The notes under the pieces were generated by a model. That model saw only the letters and a program-made list of their open reading frames with translations, did not search any database and was not told the DNA's origin. Positions 23,651 through 36,780 of a DNA stretch of 64,000 nt are shown in pieces; the stretch's first letter is position 1, and every line of letters begins with the position of its first letter. The position numbers and the translations under genes were made by a program. The DNA lies in contig OX459104.1 in the NCBI GenBank assembly GCA_949775045.1, forward strand, positions 12,881,655-12,945,654, in the 5' to 3' direction. This DNA is from Metridium senile. Taxonomy: Eukaryota > Cnidaria > Anthozoa > Actiniaria > Metridiidae.

Positions 23651-26600
23651 AATAATAATTAATGCGTGGGGACACGGCTTCAAATTCATCAATGGACAGT
23701 GAAACTAGGTCATTTACACACACTACTCTGTTACTATTCGCCTAGTCTCTGTCGTAGTCGAAAATCACTGAACCTCGAAATCAACAATCGTTGTTTGGCG
23801 CGTTTGAGAAACACAAAGTCATTGAAGCTAAGGTCTGAGCTATTAACATCGTTGAATATTCATCAACATGGAAAAACAACGAACAACAGAAAACCTGCAA
23901 AGAACTTAAACACCAGCAAATCATATTGTGATCAGTATAGGTATTTTGCCTCATCTCTGGCTACCCGTTTTTCCCATGGAAACAGAACAGCCCTTCATTT
24001 ACCTCAAAACTTTCACTTTTTATCACAACACACATAGTAAAGCGAAACAGTGAGATTGTCATAGCCCGACGTACTGTAGTACTTAGCTTATTTCTGCCGT
24101 GTGTTGGAATTCTTAGCTTCAACAATTTTCAGCTGTGTTTAGTGAATGCGTTACGGGTCATACAAACAGCTGCACCTAGCAGTATCTCGCCAACAATATC
24201 AATACCAGTCAGTAATAGTTCTTGATTTATGCTACAAAATCATCCAATTAATAAAACTTCTATCCCTTTAGATGCAATTACGGAGATGTAAAAATTCGCA
24301 TTATGTCCAATAAATTTTAATTTTCTGTCATTGAACCAGTTGTAGGCAAAAGAGCATTAGGCAACACGTAATTGAATACATTCCTATCAAGTGGTGAATA
24401 CTAAACCACCAGTTGATTCATTTAGTTGCTGTAATCAGCAAAGACCTTGCATAAAGAGTTAACTGACCCCGAGTAAACCATGCTAACTTAAAATATCGTC
24501 TAAATGCAAATATTTCAGTATAAGATGAGATGGCAGCGCGCGTATTAGATACACCAGCTAAACTAAAATATTGCATACTTACACTGATGCACTGGTTATC
24601 ATAGTGTATCCACGGGCTTGATAGTATGTAGACGCACTGCTCTTCGTATGATACTAACTTCAAATGAACGGTGATCTCAGAAGACCTGGATTTAAAATAT
24701 GCAACGCAACGACAATGAATAAATTAACGCCTTGCTAAGCCACACCTCAACCGATGAAAGTGAAATAGTCAGTGTAAGCTCACGGAACATCGATACAGTT
24801 CACTCTACACTGATATTATTACTAAGTAATCCTTTTGCTTTCGATCGAAAATACTCCATGATAGTTGGGATAAAGTTGTGTTGACTGTTCTCGTGCGAAC
24901 TGCTAAAATCAATAGATTATGCGTTATTCGTGCGCCATAAAATACGTCTTTTGTTCTCCTAATACATACCATTGTATGGAAGGCATTCTATAGTAGAATA
25001 GCTTGACCAACTACCTCTACCTGCTCACTCGCATCATTAAATCATTGATGACATAACAAACAGTTAATTTGGGTTTCATACATGTTTTTATTGCAATTTT
25101 TATGTAATTCCTTGATGTCCATTTGAAGTGTGTGTCGCGTGGCCAGTCTAATGACACTACCCTAGTGTAGTCTATCGGCACGCGCATATACATAATTGAC
25201 ATAGCCTACCAACTTTAATACTCGCCACACTGTGTTGCATTTCTCACAAAATGCACAGTTTTGAGGTTTTTTATGTCAAGTGTGTGATGTCGGTGTAAGC
25301 AAATGAGTGCGTTCAGCGGCATCATGCCGTTACATTAAAGGACTCCCAACAAGGCCCGCGCGACAAGCAAATGCTCAACGCTAAACGAATAAACCCAACT
25401 GAGTAAATTTAAACCCAATTAAGCCTTTAAAACAAAGTTTGCACCTTTCACAGTCCACAATTATCTTTCGCATTCAACACTTAGTATATTAAGAGCAATC
25501 GAGTTAATCCTACGGCTAGGTAATCTTTGGATTTTAAGACCGATGCTATTGTAGGCTCGATCCCGGCACGCGCACAAACGAGCCCGTCAGTCATCGGGGC
25601 AACGCCAGCTAATCCAAGCTTTTATCATGCAGATTCTATTATTGAACCTATTGCAAATGTTTACTGAACCCTCGGAAAACAACTCCCAGGGGAAAATGAC
25701 AGTTTGTGTAGGGATGAACGCAAGCACTTGATCACCAGCTGCCCCGGGAATTACTCGACTTGAAAATTGCGTAACTTGTCAGGAATTTGACGCTGATTTT
25801 GGAGACCGTTTTTTTGTGAAGTAAAAAATATCTAAAACGCTTTTCATTCCATAATACTAACAGTATATCGAGAAATGTGCCAAAAACAACAAGGTTTACC
25901 AGACAAAAATTTATATTTTACGGCTTTTTTTTATCAAATTTCAAATAAAATAGTGAAAACTTTTGGATATTAAATTGAATAAGTGATAATGCGTTGAGTC
26001 TGCGGGTGTGCCAATAATTAAGAAGTGGTCTTTTATCATGATGCATTCTTGGTAGTTATAAATTATTTCCTTTTGAAAGCAACTTTCAATTGAACATTAA
26101 TTGCATGGCTTTATTCTAGTGATCCTAATTATGGTACAAAGTTATCTACAAGAGTCGACACTTACAAAAAAACACGGTATAAAAATCACCACAACAATCT
26201 TATAGGGATGAAATACTTTGTTAAAATAACTTTTATTTCGTTCAATTTTATTACTAATGTATCTTTTGCCATTAATATATGTTCTTTTAATTGATTTTTT
26301 ATGGTACAAAAACTTAACATTTTGCATTCCAAAGTAAGTATGTTTTTGTTTAAACAAACTCTTACACCGTGAAATCATTTACTGATCAAAATCTTTACTT
26401 CGCAACCAATAGTCAAAATGCCTGAAACATTCGTTAAAAATGTATCACACGCTAAAAATGCGATAAAAACTTTGCTCTGTCTTTGCACAGTAGAATATCG
26501 ATGGAAAAAAGAAAGTTTTGAAAGAATCCAAGTTCCATGACTTAATGTATGAAATGTTGAAATTGACAGAAAAAGCTATCAAATAAGATGGGCTAATCTA

Positions 26601-28301
26601 CTTGGCATTAGGGTCATTTGTATAATGAGCGGTGAAATTTACTAGTGCCAGCTGGATGAAACAATGGCTCTATTTTTATGCTATTGAAGTAGCCACCTGC
26701 CCTTGCATTATTCCACATCATTTACATGATAATACTAAACTACTCACCACTGCAAACAATGCGAATCAACCAACCGGAAGTCATTTCAAATTGGGACGCG
26801 TGTTAAAGCGTGGGTCTTTGCTCTGTATGTGTACAAGTTAGCTCATTATACAGCCTGGATTAGAAAATAAACCTTCCTAAAACACTGTGTGCAAATATCC
26901 TACGACTGCGATAATTTGTTTGCATATCAATTTCAAGGTAGTTTTGCAGTACCTTCAGCTTCTCTGTCGTTTGCAGTGAGGTGAACTGCTACTATACATC
27001 ATAAATCAACTGCCTCTGATTTGTTAACTGCAGTGGTCAGTAGCATCTATCGGAAGGTACACAGGCCGTAAAGAAACCGTTTGAGCCCTCGGGGAGTTTT
27101 GACCATCGAAACGCAATCAAAATTAACCCTCCATCACGCAATATAACTGAGAAAAACTATAAGCAAATTAGCAACCGATAGAATGTGCTGTTTCTTTTTG
27201 GAATAAAACGTTTCTCGCTACACAATATGAGGTCTTCATTCAAGTTCAATGTAACTTTTTTTTTGCGCGTCAGTCGTATATCAAAGTGTTATCTGACTCT
27301 ATCTAATTCCGGCAAGAAAATCATTATAAGTTGTGGCTGTTAATTTATTAGCTCAATATGGAGCCAGACTGAAACTACATCAATTAATCGAATATAATAA
27401 CGTTCAGCAAAAGGCCTTTTTCGCGCGCTTACACACTGAATTACTTTCGCAAACACCGCTATAAACATAGTTTCGTAACTTTTGTACTGTAAAACAGAAA
27501 TGGCTTTCGATTGTACAATGTACCCCAGGCAAACTCTATATAGACATTTATAAGTCAAGTTATAATGTTTTTTTATGCTTTCTTTTTCTTACGTTATTGT
27601 TATTTTTTTCATTGTAATGTGAAAATGTCCCGACAAAGAATCATCAAAGTTAAATGTTGAAAAGAAAGTCCTTAATGAAGTGGTGTTTGTCCTATCTTAA
27701 CGCAGTAATAGCTAAACTGGCAGTTAATTTGAGAAGCAGACAGACGTTATATGTATAATTCATTTGCTCTGGTCGAACAATGACCGGTGAATGAATCAAG
27801 GTTTGATTTTCCTTGAAAGGCGGCATACTGCTTGTACATTGATAACAAAAGAGAGTCACACCTCAACCTTCACATCGCCCTAAAAACACTACAGTACCAC
27901 CGCTTTAAAACAAGCTCTACTTAAAGCAGTAACCACATATTAAGTGTATATTTTGTGCTTTATTTCATTGATATTTCATAGCGAAAAGTGCATATAAAAA
28001 TTAATATTTTCAACAAAGTTTTTAACCTGTGAAGTAGTGCATTGAAGCAATTGTGATTCTATTCATATATCTAAATATTGTGAACAACATCAAGTGAAAA
28101 ATTGTTTCTTATGTACAAATATATATTTGAAAAGTTAGGTTGTGATGTGCTCTATTGAATGGGATTTACAAATGTCATTATTCTACAGCCAGCCGTGCTG
28201 AATATATATATAATATAGTTTAATGGTATAATGTGCAATCTAGATTTCCTGTCGATATAATAAGCTAAACATTCAATGCTCAGTTTCTTTTGCTATTGTC
28301 T
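23651..28301. other. Long repeat-poor interval between two myc genes
   Basis: About 4.6 kb contains none of the inverted-repeat or tandem families seen elsewhere, and no ORF that reads as protein. It covers the upstream side of myc gene 1 and the downstream side of myc gene 2. ATTAAA (28219-28224) and AATAAA (27960-27965), both read on the minus strand, are candidate poly(A) signals of myc gene 2. Regulatory content is possible but not shown. Confidence 0.45.
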
Positions 28302-29694
28302 TCATAACCGTTGGTCAGTCTGATTTAAAGACAACAGTTTTTTCAGTAATTGAGAGTTGATTTTTTTCTGTCTTTCAAGTTCGGTTGCAAGTCGCGTCTC
28401 ATCTTTCCTCAGATGGCCGATGTGTTCTCCTGCTTTTCGTAGTATGGATATTTTAGGAGCTCTTTCGTTATCTTTAATATCAGGTACAGCATCACGTAGC
28501 CGCTGGAATTTTAGTTTCAGGTCGTTTCTTCGTTTTCTTTCTAACACATTATGCGTCGCTCGTGTGTATTCACTGTCATTTTCAGACTCATCCCCAGAAC
28601 CGGCGCTGTTTATTTTCGATATTTTCCGTGCTTGTTTGTAGAAAGGAATCTCTGTCGAATGGTGTTTGCGACGCCTCGGACGGACTTTTCCAGTAAGGTC
28701 GGTTTTGTCGTATTCATCGTCTTCAAAAGTCGACGAGTCAGACGGTATGGGGCTTGGGATTGCTGTTTCGAAACTTGCTTCTTGACATGGACTTTGCTGT
28801 CTCTTCGCTTCATCATTTTCACTTTTGTTGTTTTCAATAGTTACAACATCTACTTCAACTTCCTCTTCTTCTAATGAAAGAGAATAAAATGGCATTAACT
28901 TACTGTACATGTTTATTTGTATGTTATGAATTGGTGTTCATCTACACAGGAACGTACTGGTCCTAACAATAACTTGTAATTTTGCACAATTCTCTCAATT
29001 ACTGCTTATTACTGACTGGAATCAATGTACCGTACGCGCACACAAAATTACAAATGATCGTTTTTACCAAGTCACGGTAGTAATCCACACATGGATGATC
29101 ACTCTCCTTACCCAGTAGACATTCTATGGTAATTACAAGTAAATTAATAAAGAGCTATTGCTTACCAGAATCACTCACATCCAGGTCATCACTCTCTGAT
29201 GTAATGGGGAATGGAAAGATTTCAGCAGGATCAACGCTCAATACCCTGGCCGTGTATTCATTTATTGGAGGCGTCTGACTCAGCAATCGTATCTTCTCAA
29301 ACCGGCTTTGGTTAATTCTTGGTTTAGATATCGCTGAATTGTCTCCGACTTCAAATGCAGCTCCATTCCACATACAATCTTTGATTAGAATTTCCTTCAA
29401 ATCGCTCTCTTGGAAATACAAGGACTTATCGTCAGCAAAAGTCAACTCATCTGCAAACTCGTCACAGAACGGATGTAATCTCTCCAAGTCGCCAGTTTCC
29501 GACGCGTTCGGTGAACATCCTGGAGAAATTGGCGGTGTGGGTGGAAATGAATAGACCGCTACTTCATCGTCTTGACTACATGTTAGAGATTTGTCTTTTA
29601 CATCGCTGGGAAAATCTTTAAACAACGTAGATGGCAGAGAATCAAAGTCTGACCCGAAGGTATCCATTAGAAATGGTTGAGCAGCAAGCGTCAT
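28302..29694 (-). CDS. myc: Myc proto-oncogene homologue, two coding exons (myc gene 2)
   Basis: Coding exons are 29694-29166 and 28870-28302 with a phase-1 intron (donor TCTG|GTAAGC, acceptor TTTCATTAG|AAG), giving 365 residues in one frame. It should act as a Max-dependent E-box regulator in the nucleus. Myc box I reads SFPPTPPISP, with T53 and S57 as the phosphodegron residues. Myc box II is KDCMWNG at 105-111, the most canonical in the window. The exon junction falls at DS|EEEEVEVDVV, the site and phase of the vertebrate MYC intron. The bHLHZip has THNVLERKRRNDLK (H283), NERAPKISILRKA and a zipper running to the C terminus. The ATG sits one base after a strong acceptor (TTTTTTCTACAG), so the leader is spliced. 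Its bHLH resembles myc gene 1 closely (RATHNVLER in both), suggesting local duplication. Confidence 0.94.
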
Positions 29695-30060
29695 TCTGTA
29701 GAAAAAAGAAGCAGTTAGTCACTGAGCGTAAAAATAGTTCACCCACGTTTATTCATGTCTAGTAAATCAAATATAAATAACTTGAAGCGAGTAATCAAAA
29801 GTGATTGTTACCTTTTTGCTTGATAACTGTTTCAGCTCAAGTAAAATGGTCAAGTTAGTGAGTGTATGATCGTGCGGGTTCTTCCGATACGTTCTCGGCC
29901 CGACGTACGCTACAAATGTGAAAACTACTCGCTTACACAAACCATTCATTGAACGTACAAGACAATACACGCCTACGTAACCTGGTGTTTATGCAAATGC
30001 GCGCAACTCGCGTTGGAGTCAGGCTTGATTGCGTGTATATACTACAACCCGCGCGAGCAT
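29695..30060 (-). promoter_or_regulatory. Leader exon, leader intron and candidate promoter of myc gene 2
   Basis: The acceptor is at 29696-29697 and a donor, AAAAAG|GTAAC, at 29807-29811, giving a leader intron of about 116 bp. Upstream on the minus strand a GTATATAC element lies near 30035-30044 inside a GC-richer patch with several CGCG steps. It is a candidate TATA box. The start site was not determined. Confidence 0.4.
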
Positions 30061-33000
30061 TACTAGTCTAAAGTTATTGCATATTTCTAGATTGAATGAA
30101 CCGAAAATACCGTTAGTTTTACCGACAAGTAATTTGCCGACATATTAAGCTGGCTAGTTTCGAGTTCTTCGGCTTGTTATGCAGAAGGTTTTTTTAATCT
30201 TGGACTAAAAACAACAACATGGATTTGAAGATGACTTTGACGTGCAGCTGTATTGACTACTGAAGCATTCTGGGTATATGTTTGTATAAAGTCTAACCCA
30301 ACCACACGTTTTTATGTTAACAGAATAGAATGAAGAGCCAATCAGTGTGTAGTTCACGGTTCAGTGCTTAGAAAGACGACACCTGCGGTTCGGCCATCTG
30401 TCTTATACAGCACCTCTTTATTCTCAACTACCTTTTGTAAAGAAAAACCAGTTGAACAACTACTTAAAGTCGACCAACTATCGACATGTTTAGTATTTTA
30501 TAGTCATCATCAAGGGATATTTACCCATCTCTATGTAGACAGCTTCAATATTCAAATAAAATATCGCAAAGTTGATAGAATCAAAAGCTGGTGATTTAAG
30601 CTTTTTTGTGAAGTTGAATGGCTTATATTAAAACACACCAAAACGGCATTATTGTTTGTAGCAAGACTATTACTCAACACTTTGATTAGTAATATGACTT
30701 TTCCATCGGTCGATGTTTTTTAAATGGTGTAGCCCCAAATCATAAACATCTAAAAGACATCCTCAATTATTCAAGAACGAGTAATTTTCTTTTAATTAAA
30801 AAATACTGATAGTAAAAGTATTTTGGAATATCATAAATTGCTATCAAACATTTATGACTGTGAAAATGTTCAATGGAAACCTAATTATAACACAATGGCT
30901 GTTTGAACGGGTTTTTTTTTATCATACATGAGTGAGTTTGACAGTGCGTTAGAAATACACCAAGCAGAAACAGCCCTTAACCAATTTGCAGCCGTCAACA
31001 ATATTGGAACTAAACATACTTCATCCATTTATGAATAAATTCCTCCATTTCTGAAAATATAATCATTTCATCCTATTTTGTCTATTTTGTTTACGCCTCA
31101 GCTATTTCATGTTAAGTAAATCAGTGCATGTTGACGAAATCACTGTCAATATTCGATACATTGATTTCGTAAGAGCATTCCACCTGCAACTCTGCATGAA
31201 GGTGGTGCACAGCTGCGCACGTCGACCGCTAATAAACTTCACACTTTATTCATTCACATTAAATTCCCATGTACAGCGATATCAAATATAAGATACAGGA
31301 AGCCTGCGACGTGTTCACAGTACTGCTTTAAAGCTGACGTTAAAATGATGTTAGTAGTTTCGGTTGGGTGACTCTAGAAGTGGCTTTAGAAATACTTGGC
31401 AAAAAAGAGCAACAATTAGGATTCAGTTTCGCGTTTTTCTGATTCAGTTTAGCTAGTATGAAAGTTACTTTACTAGGGGCAATCATTTCAGCAATAAACA
31501 AATTCGTGCACCGTTTGGAAATGTCGTTAATCCGTCTTATATTCTACCACCTTTTTCTAAAATCAAAAATGTTTTGAAAAGCGATGTCCATTGTTGGGTC
31601 TTTGTGTGAGCAAGGCGTTGTGTTTTCAAAGGTTAATTGAACGTTATATCCATTAATATGGGGTGATGTTCGCTAGTACATTAAATTGCTCCACTGGGAC
31701 CCGGGGTCTTGAGGCAGGCTATTATAGTTGATAATAGTCAATGAATAAGTCAGGTGCCGTCAGGTGGATGAAATCAACGCTTTGCACAATATCTTTATTT
31801 CACAGCACCTTATCTCGAAACTGTTGTCTTAAAGCAGTTTTGGAAGACCCGAGCAGAGCATATTGCGATATAGTGTTAGTATAAATGAATCAAAGAAGCC
31901 GTGTTTCAGTAGGGTTTCGTTAGAGTGTTGAGGTCTCACGGCGTCCATGCCAATACAACCACCAGTTATTAAGTCAAGGCTGTCAGGTGGCTGAACAATG
32001 CTGGCGTCTCCTTAAATAGCTGGATACTACATACAAAGATTAACTTAAGCAATAACCAAGCAACCCATATCATACTGTTACAAAAAACACTTACATTAAA
32101 TAAACATTTTACTGAAAATAATGTTTTAGACCCTCGTTGTACATAGTGCTCATTTTGTGTTTCTTTTCAAGACGAATCTATGACTTTTGAAAGTAAAGTT
32201 GTCATTTTACTTCACCAATTCAGTTTAAAATGTATTAACAAAATGAACATTACTTGTCTAGAAAACAACAACACACGACGATATAATTTGATTGCTTTAG
32301 TTCACTATATGCAAATACTACACTTGTCAGTCAGTATTACAGCCTTTTATGCAAGGTGTCGTTGCTGTGTAAGCTTCAACTGAATGCAATAATCAATATA
32401 CACATCTATTTCTGCAGTATACAATCAACTATTTATCTAAAAAACAATGCTTTCAATGCAGTTTTTTCTTTGCTTCAATTTTGGGGTTTTCCTTAAATGT
32501 TCTTGTAAGCTCTTCTGTGTAAGCTTCAACTGATAATGAATGCATACCACAATCAATATACACATTTATTTCTGCAATATATGATTAGTTATTTATCTAA
32601 AAAAAACAATGCTTTCTTTTTCATTGCTTGAAATGGTTGAGGTTTTCCTGAAGTGTTTTTGAATCACCTGTGAACTTTTAGCCATAAAATAACCATATCT
32701 TGAAAAAGAATACGGTGACAGAAAGTACTTTAAAATCGATTTAAAACAAAAAATACTATTCAAGAACAGTTAGAAATTTCGTTTCCAAGCAGTTGCCAGT
32801 CTTAATCAGAAATGCCGTCAAAACCGCGGAATGTCATACACCGTTACTCGCAAGTCTAAAGTCTAAAACTCAAGGAAATTGGTCGTTTGTAGTTTTATTA
32901 TGCTAAAGTTTTGTGCATGGATATTCAGTTATTGCTAAACACAGATCAATGTTGATAAATGAGGTAGTGCTAGTGGAGGTGATGTTAGAATTAATTTAGC

Positions 33001-33150
33001 GCTTACTATAAAATGTGGCATACACTGACTTTAGATACAAAATGTAATAAAAAGCTTGGAAATAAATAGACAATGGTTAATTGGTATAACTTAAAACAGT
33101 TGTTATTGCTACATTGCTTTTGAAAACAAAGCTTGATTTTGCTAGCAATT
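30061..33150. other. Intergenic upstream of myc gene 2, nothing recognised
   Basis: AT-rich sequence without protein-like ORFs. A short duplication is visible at about 32363-32600: GTGTAAGCTTCAACTGA and CAATCAATATACACAT each occur twice. Confidence 0.45.
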
Positions 33151-33154
33151 CTAA

Positions 33155-33465
33155 AGCTTGTTAGGTAAAGGTAATGACAAGAACAAGAAAATAAAAGAAC
33201 AAAAACAACAACATCAACATCAACAAAAAGAAAAAACAGGAAGAAGAAGAAGTAGAAGCAAAATAAGAAAAAGAAGAAGAACATCGAAGACGATGAAAAA
33301 GAAAGGAAGAACAAGAAGAAGAGAAAACTCTATGAAAGAGAAATAAGAAAACAAACGGCAAGAAGAAGAAGAACTTAAGAAGAAGAAGAAGAAGAAGAAC
33401 TTAAGAAGAAGAAGAAGAAGAAGAAGAAGAACTTAAGAAGAAGAAGAAGAAGAAGAAGAAGAACT

Positions 33466-33496
<31 letters not shown>

Positions 33497-33500
33497 AACT

Positions 33501-33531
<31 letters not shown>

Positions 33532-33727
33532 AAGAAGAAGAAGAACTTAAGAAGAAGAAGAAGAAGAAGAACTTAAGAAGAAGAAGAAGAAGAAGAAGAA
33601 CTTGAGAAGAAGAAGAAGAAGAAGAAGAAGAACTTGAGAAGAAGAAGAAGAAGAAGAAGAAGAAGAACTTGAGAAGAAGAAGAAGAAGAAGAAGAAGAAG
33701 AACTTAAGAAGAAGAAGAAGAAGAACT

Positions 33728-33758
<31 letters not shown>

Positions 33759-33990
33759 AACTTGAGAAGAAGAAGAAGAAGAAGAAGAAGAACTTGAGAA
33801 GAAGAAGAAGAAGAAGAAGAAGAAGAAAAAACAACAACAACAGAATACAACAACAACAACAACAACAAGAATAAAAGAAAGCTTTAAAGAGGAAGAAGAA
33901 TACAAAGAAGACGAAGATCAGAAGAAGAACGGAAAGAAAAAAAAGAACAAGAAAAAAAAAAAAAAAGAAAGAAAGAAAGAAAGACGAGGA
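33155..33990 (+). repeat. Polypurine GAA array with CTTAAG/CTTGAG punctuation
   Basis: About 800 bp of the plus strand is almost entirely A and G. From about 33360 to 33830, runs of AAG of varying length are broken at fairly regular intervals by AACTTAAG or AACTTGAG. The end changes to ACAACA and then AAAG repeats. Apparent poly-Ser, poly-Leu and Arg-rich ORFs on both strands are artefacts. Confidence 0.95.
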
Positions 33991-34527
33991 AGGTGTAAAT
34001 CTAGGAAGGAGTAAAAATACGAAAAAGGCTGTAAAGAATCATTTTGACTGACCAGAGGAAGAGTACTACTACAAAACTATACACATCACATAAAATATGT
34101 AAGAAATAGCATACTAAAGTATCAATACGAAAACAGATTGAATTTGATGTGTTCGTGCATGTGAGAGTTTAATTATTGCTTGCCATACAACTTGAGATAC
34201 AATATCACATAGCCTGAAGGGACATTAACGGCCTAACAATGTATATATATACATATTTAATTGTATTTTAAACGGTGTAAGATAGAAATAGGCCATGATA
34301 TTCGGTATTCTCTTCATCAAAACAGTCCTTTTGTGAAAGCTGTTAGTTTCTATATGATATAGTGATTAAAGGTGTCAGTATACATCATCAAAGCACTTTT
34401 AATGAAACTATTAAAAACATTAAAAAAACACACACACACCTATATATATGAATCAAAATGTCAGTAGCAGAATTGTATCTCAGTACAATACCAGATAAAC
34501 TATTTAATGTAGATGGTCTTAGTCTAA

Positions 34528-34627
34528 CTCTTTTACTCCGACGAAGGGCTAAAGCTCCAAACGTCAGTAAAGTTAAGTCAACATTTTTTACGGTGTTACA
34601 AATTTCATTATATTACCTATCGTTTAA
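34528..34627 (+). mobile_element. PLE-derived repeat (core 34532-34571)
   Basis: A plus-strand copy. The invariant G of GAAAC is C here (CAAAC), in addition to C at position 4. The tail through ACCTATCGTTT is present. Confidence 0.75.
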
Positions 34628-35387
34628 GAGGTAGTGAGTGTCGGTCTGAGTCCCCCAATTAGTGAGGCACTTGTGTTTGGCTATATAAGATAGAGACGAT
34701 AATAAAAAAATCAACATGTGAGCAGAGTTGTGTGCTACAATACCAGATGAAATATTTCAGTAATGTAGGGGTAGTAAGTGAGCCTCCCAAATTAGTACGA
34801 CACTTGTGTTGGAAAGGAGGATACAAGACTTGTTTTGGTCTAGAAGATTGAGTTGTAAACAAGGGATTTATTATAGCCATAAACAAAATACATGCCCAAA
34901 ATATGTTATAGGGCATGCAGTCACCCTTTTTACAATCATAAATACCCTGTGCTATAAGGGCTGCATAGCATTGATCAGGCCAATCAAATTTCGGCGTGCA
35001 AAAAGTACGGGCACGGGCGTCATATGTATTGATAGGAAAGTTGTACGAAGCCTGCATTAAGTTATTCACTAGCTATCAGGTTATATCCAGCGTATAGAAT
35101 TTGTTTAGGTTTTATCCGTTGGATAGGGATTTATTCGGCGGATAGCGCTATTCAGGCTTCGTACAACCAGCCCCAGGCAAATCAAAATTTGCGTGCAAAA
35201 CGCTCGCGAATTTTAGCGTCCTTCCACGCTAACGCCGCGCGTGTTTGTGAATAACGCCCGCCGCTAAAGTGAGGTTTTCATTAAATCGCCGCCACAATGA
35301 TAGCTTTTGTCTGTGGTAGTCATTCATATGTTGGTTTTATTGATTCTAACGGTTTTCAATAGTCATTGATAGATATATAATAGAAAT

Positions 35388-35475
35388 AGAAACTAGCGAG
35401 TAAACTAGTATAGGCTGCGTCGGTGTTTGATATAAACGATAGGTAATAGAATGAAATTTGTAACACCGTAAAAAC
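35388..35475 (-). mobile_element. Truncated PLE-derived repeat without ribozyme core
   Basis: From AACTAGCGAGTAAACTAGTA to TGTAACACCGTAAAA, after which unrelated sequence follows. The hammerhead-like segment is missing. Confidence 0.7.
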
Positions 35476-35925
35476 AACTTAAGATAGAAACAAGAGATTG
35501 AAAAGGAATTAGGCATTTAAATTCACCGTTAACATCATTCTTTTTTTATTAGTACATAGTGCTTGATTCAACTAGTTGTCATGGTTTCCCTGATGACTGA
35601 AAAACGTTTAAAAACACTTTTGAAAACATTAAGACTGTAGCATGTTTTTTCTAACACCAGCCAATTAGAATCATCTCCAATGAGAAGCTGCTAATTGAAT
35701 AACGTTTGCTTTTTATTAAAGAAACTGATTCGATAAATGTCCATTTCAAGCGGAGGCGGGGTCTACCGTTAGCACTATTTACAATAAACCTGTCCAATTC
35801 AATGTCATCACTGCTTTGTGTTGTCAGTCTTTGATATCATACATGAACATTGTTGTATAACTATTTTAAAAAGGTTAGCTTTGCAATACGCATTTTCCCT
35901 CTTTTTACTATTTCATAATTATTCA

Positions 35926-36130
35926 CACTGAAAAAAACCCGGCTTTTTTTCAAAAACCGTTGATCCAGTCAGGTTTTACTCAATATATTGAATACTTATT
36001 ACTCAATGGTGCATCTACATTTACGTTTAATCTTTATGATGAGTTGGATTCACTCACTGTAAAGTGTAATTCTAAATACAATTATTTAGTCCATATTTTG
36101 AGTTGTATTTACTCAGCCGTTTTTTCAGTG
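35926..36130. mobile_element. MITE with CACTGAAAAA termini
   Basis: CACTGAAAAAA at the left is mirrored by TTTTTTCAGTG at the right, 205 bp in all. A degraded relative follows to about 36278, sharing GATTTACGTTTA-like and GTTCACTCACT-like blocks and ending GCAGTG. CA-starting ends are compatible with a hAT-like origin, which is not proven. Confidence 0.65.
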
Positions 36131-36518
36131 TAGTAAGTGAGAAACTGCTCGCATATATATATTTAAAAAATACTATGGTACATCTACACTGATTTACGTT
36201 TACTCTTTATAATGTGTTTGGTTCACTCACTATAAAGTATCATCCTGTAGTTGTTTCTACCCAACCGTTTTTGCAGTGCACCAAAGGTATAATGACCTAG
36301 TCATCATATTGTACATCGATATTGACCGAGCCTGAGGGGAACAATTGTTTTAGTGTAAATACATAGGTGATTGTTTCAAAAAACAAAACTTAAACAGCAC
36401 CTTTCAAAGACTATCAACTTGAAAAAGTCGCGCGAAACGCTGTGGGTGATTATGGAAAGAAAATAGTACAAAGTTTTCGGACCAATCAGCTGGCGCGATT
36501 TGCTCTAATCACCTACGT

Positions 36519-36780
36519 ATACACCTATTTCAATTACCGTTGTCCATCTGGAATGGTTGATCTGAGACCGATAGGAATTGTGGGAGCTCGTTAAACTGCA
36601 AATGCACTATCATAATCACACTTGAATATTAATGTTTACTTCTGAAATACTGTTATCTGTTATTCAGCACCATTCAAGTGTGATTAAAACAATGTATTTG
36701 AAATGTAATGAACTCCCACAATTCCTATCGGTATCAGATCAACCATTCCAGATTGACAACGTTGATTGAAATAGGTGTAT
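36519..36780. mobile_element. MITE with ATACACCTATTTCAA termini
   Basis: ATACACCTATTTCAA at the left is mirrored by TTGAAATAGGTGTAT at the right. Long arms pair inward, including AATGGTTGATCTGA and TCCTATCGGT-type blocks, so most of the 262 bp is fold-back. The termini resemble those of the element at 8560-9013, suggesting one transposase source. Confidence 0.75.

Noticed and set aside
23666..24037. 123-codon ORF, plus strand, upstream of myc gene 1
   Set aside because: No domain seen. It lies in the leader or promoter region of the opposite-strand gene, and its composition looks random.
33573..33905. Ser/Leu/Phe-run ORFs and Arg-rich ORFs at 33006-33905
   Set aside because: They are translations of the GAA/CTTAAG array with no complex sequence.
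34659..35069. 136-codon ORF, minus strand
   Set aside because: No recognisable motif, and it overlaps an ORF on the other strand. The neighbouring sequence shares blocks with a dispersed repeat near 49140-49250.
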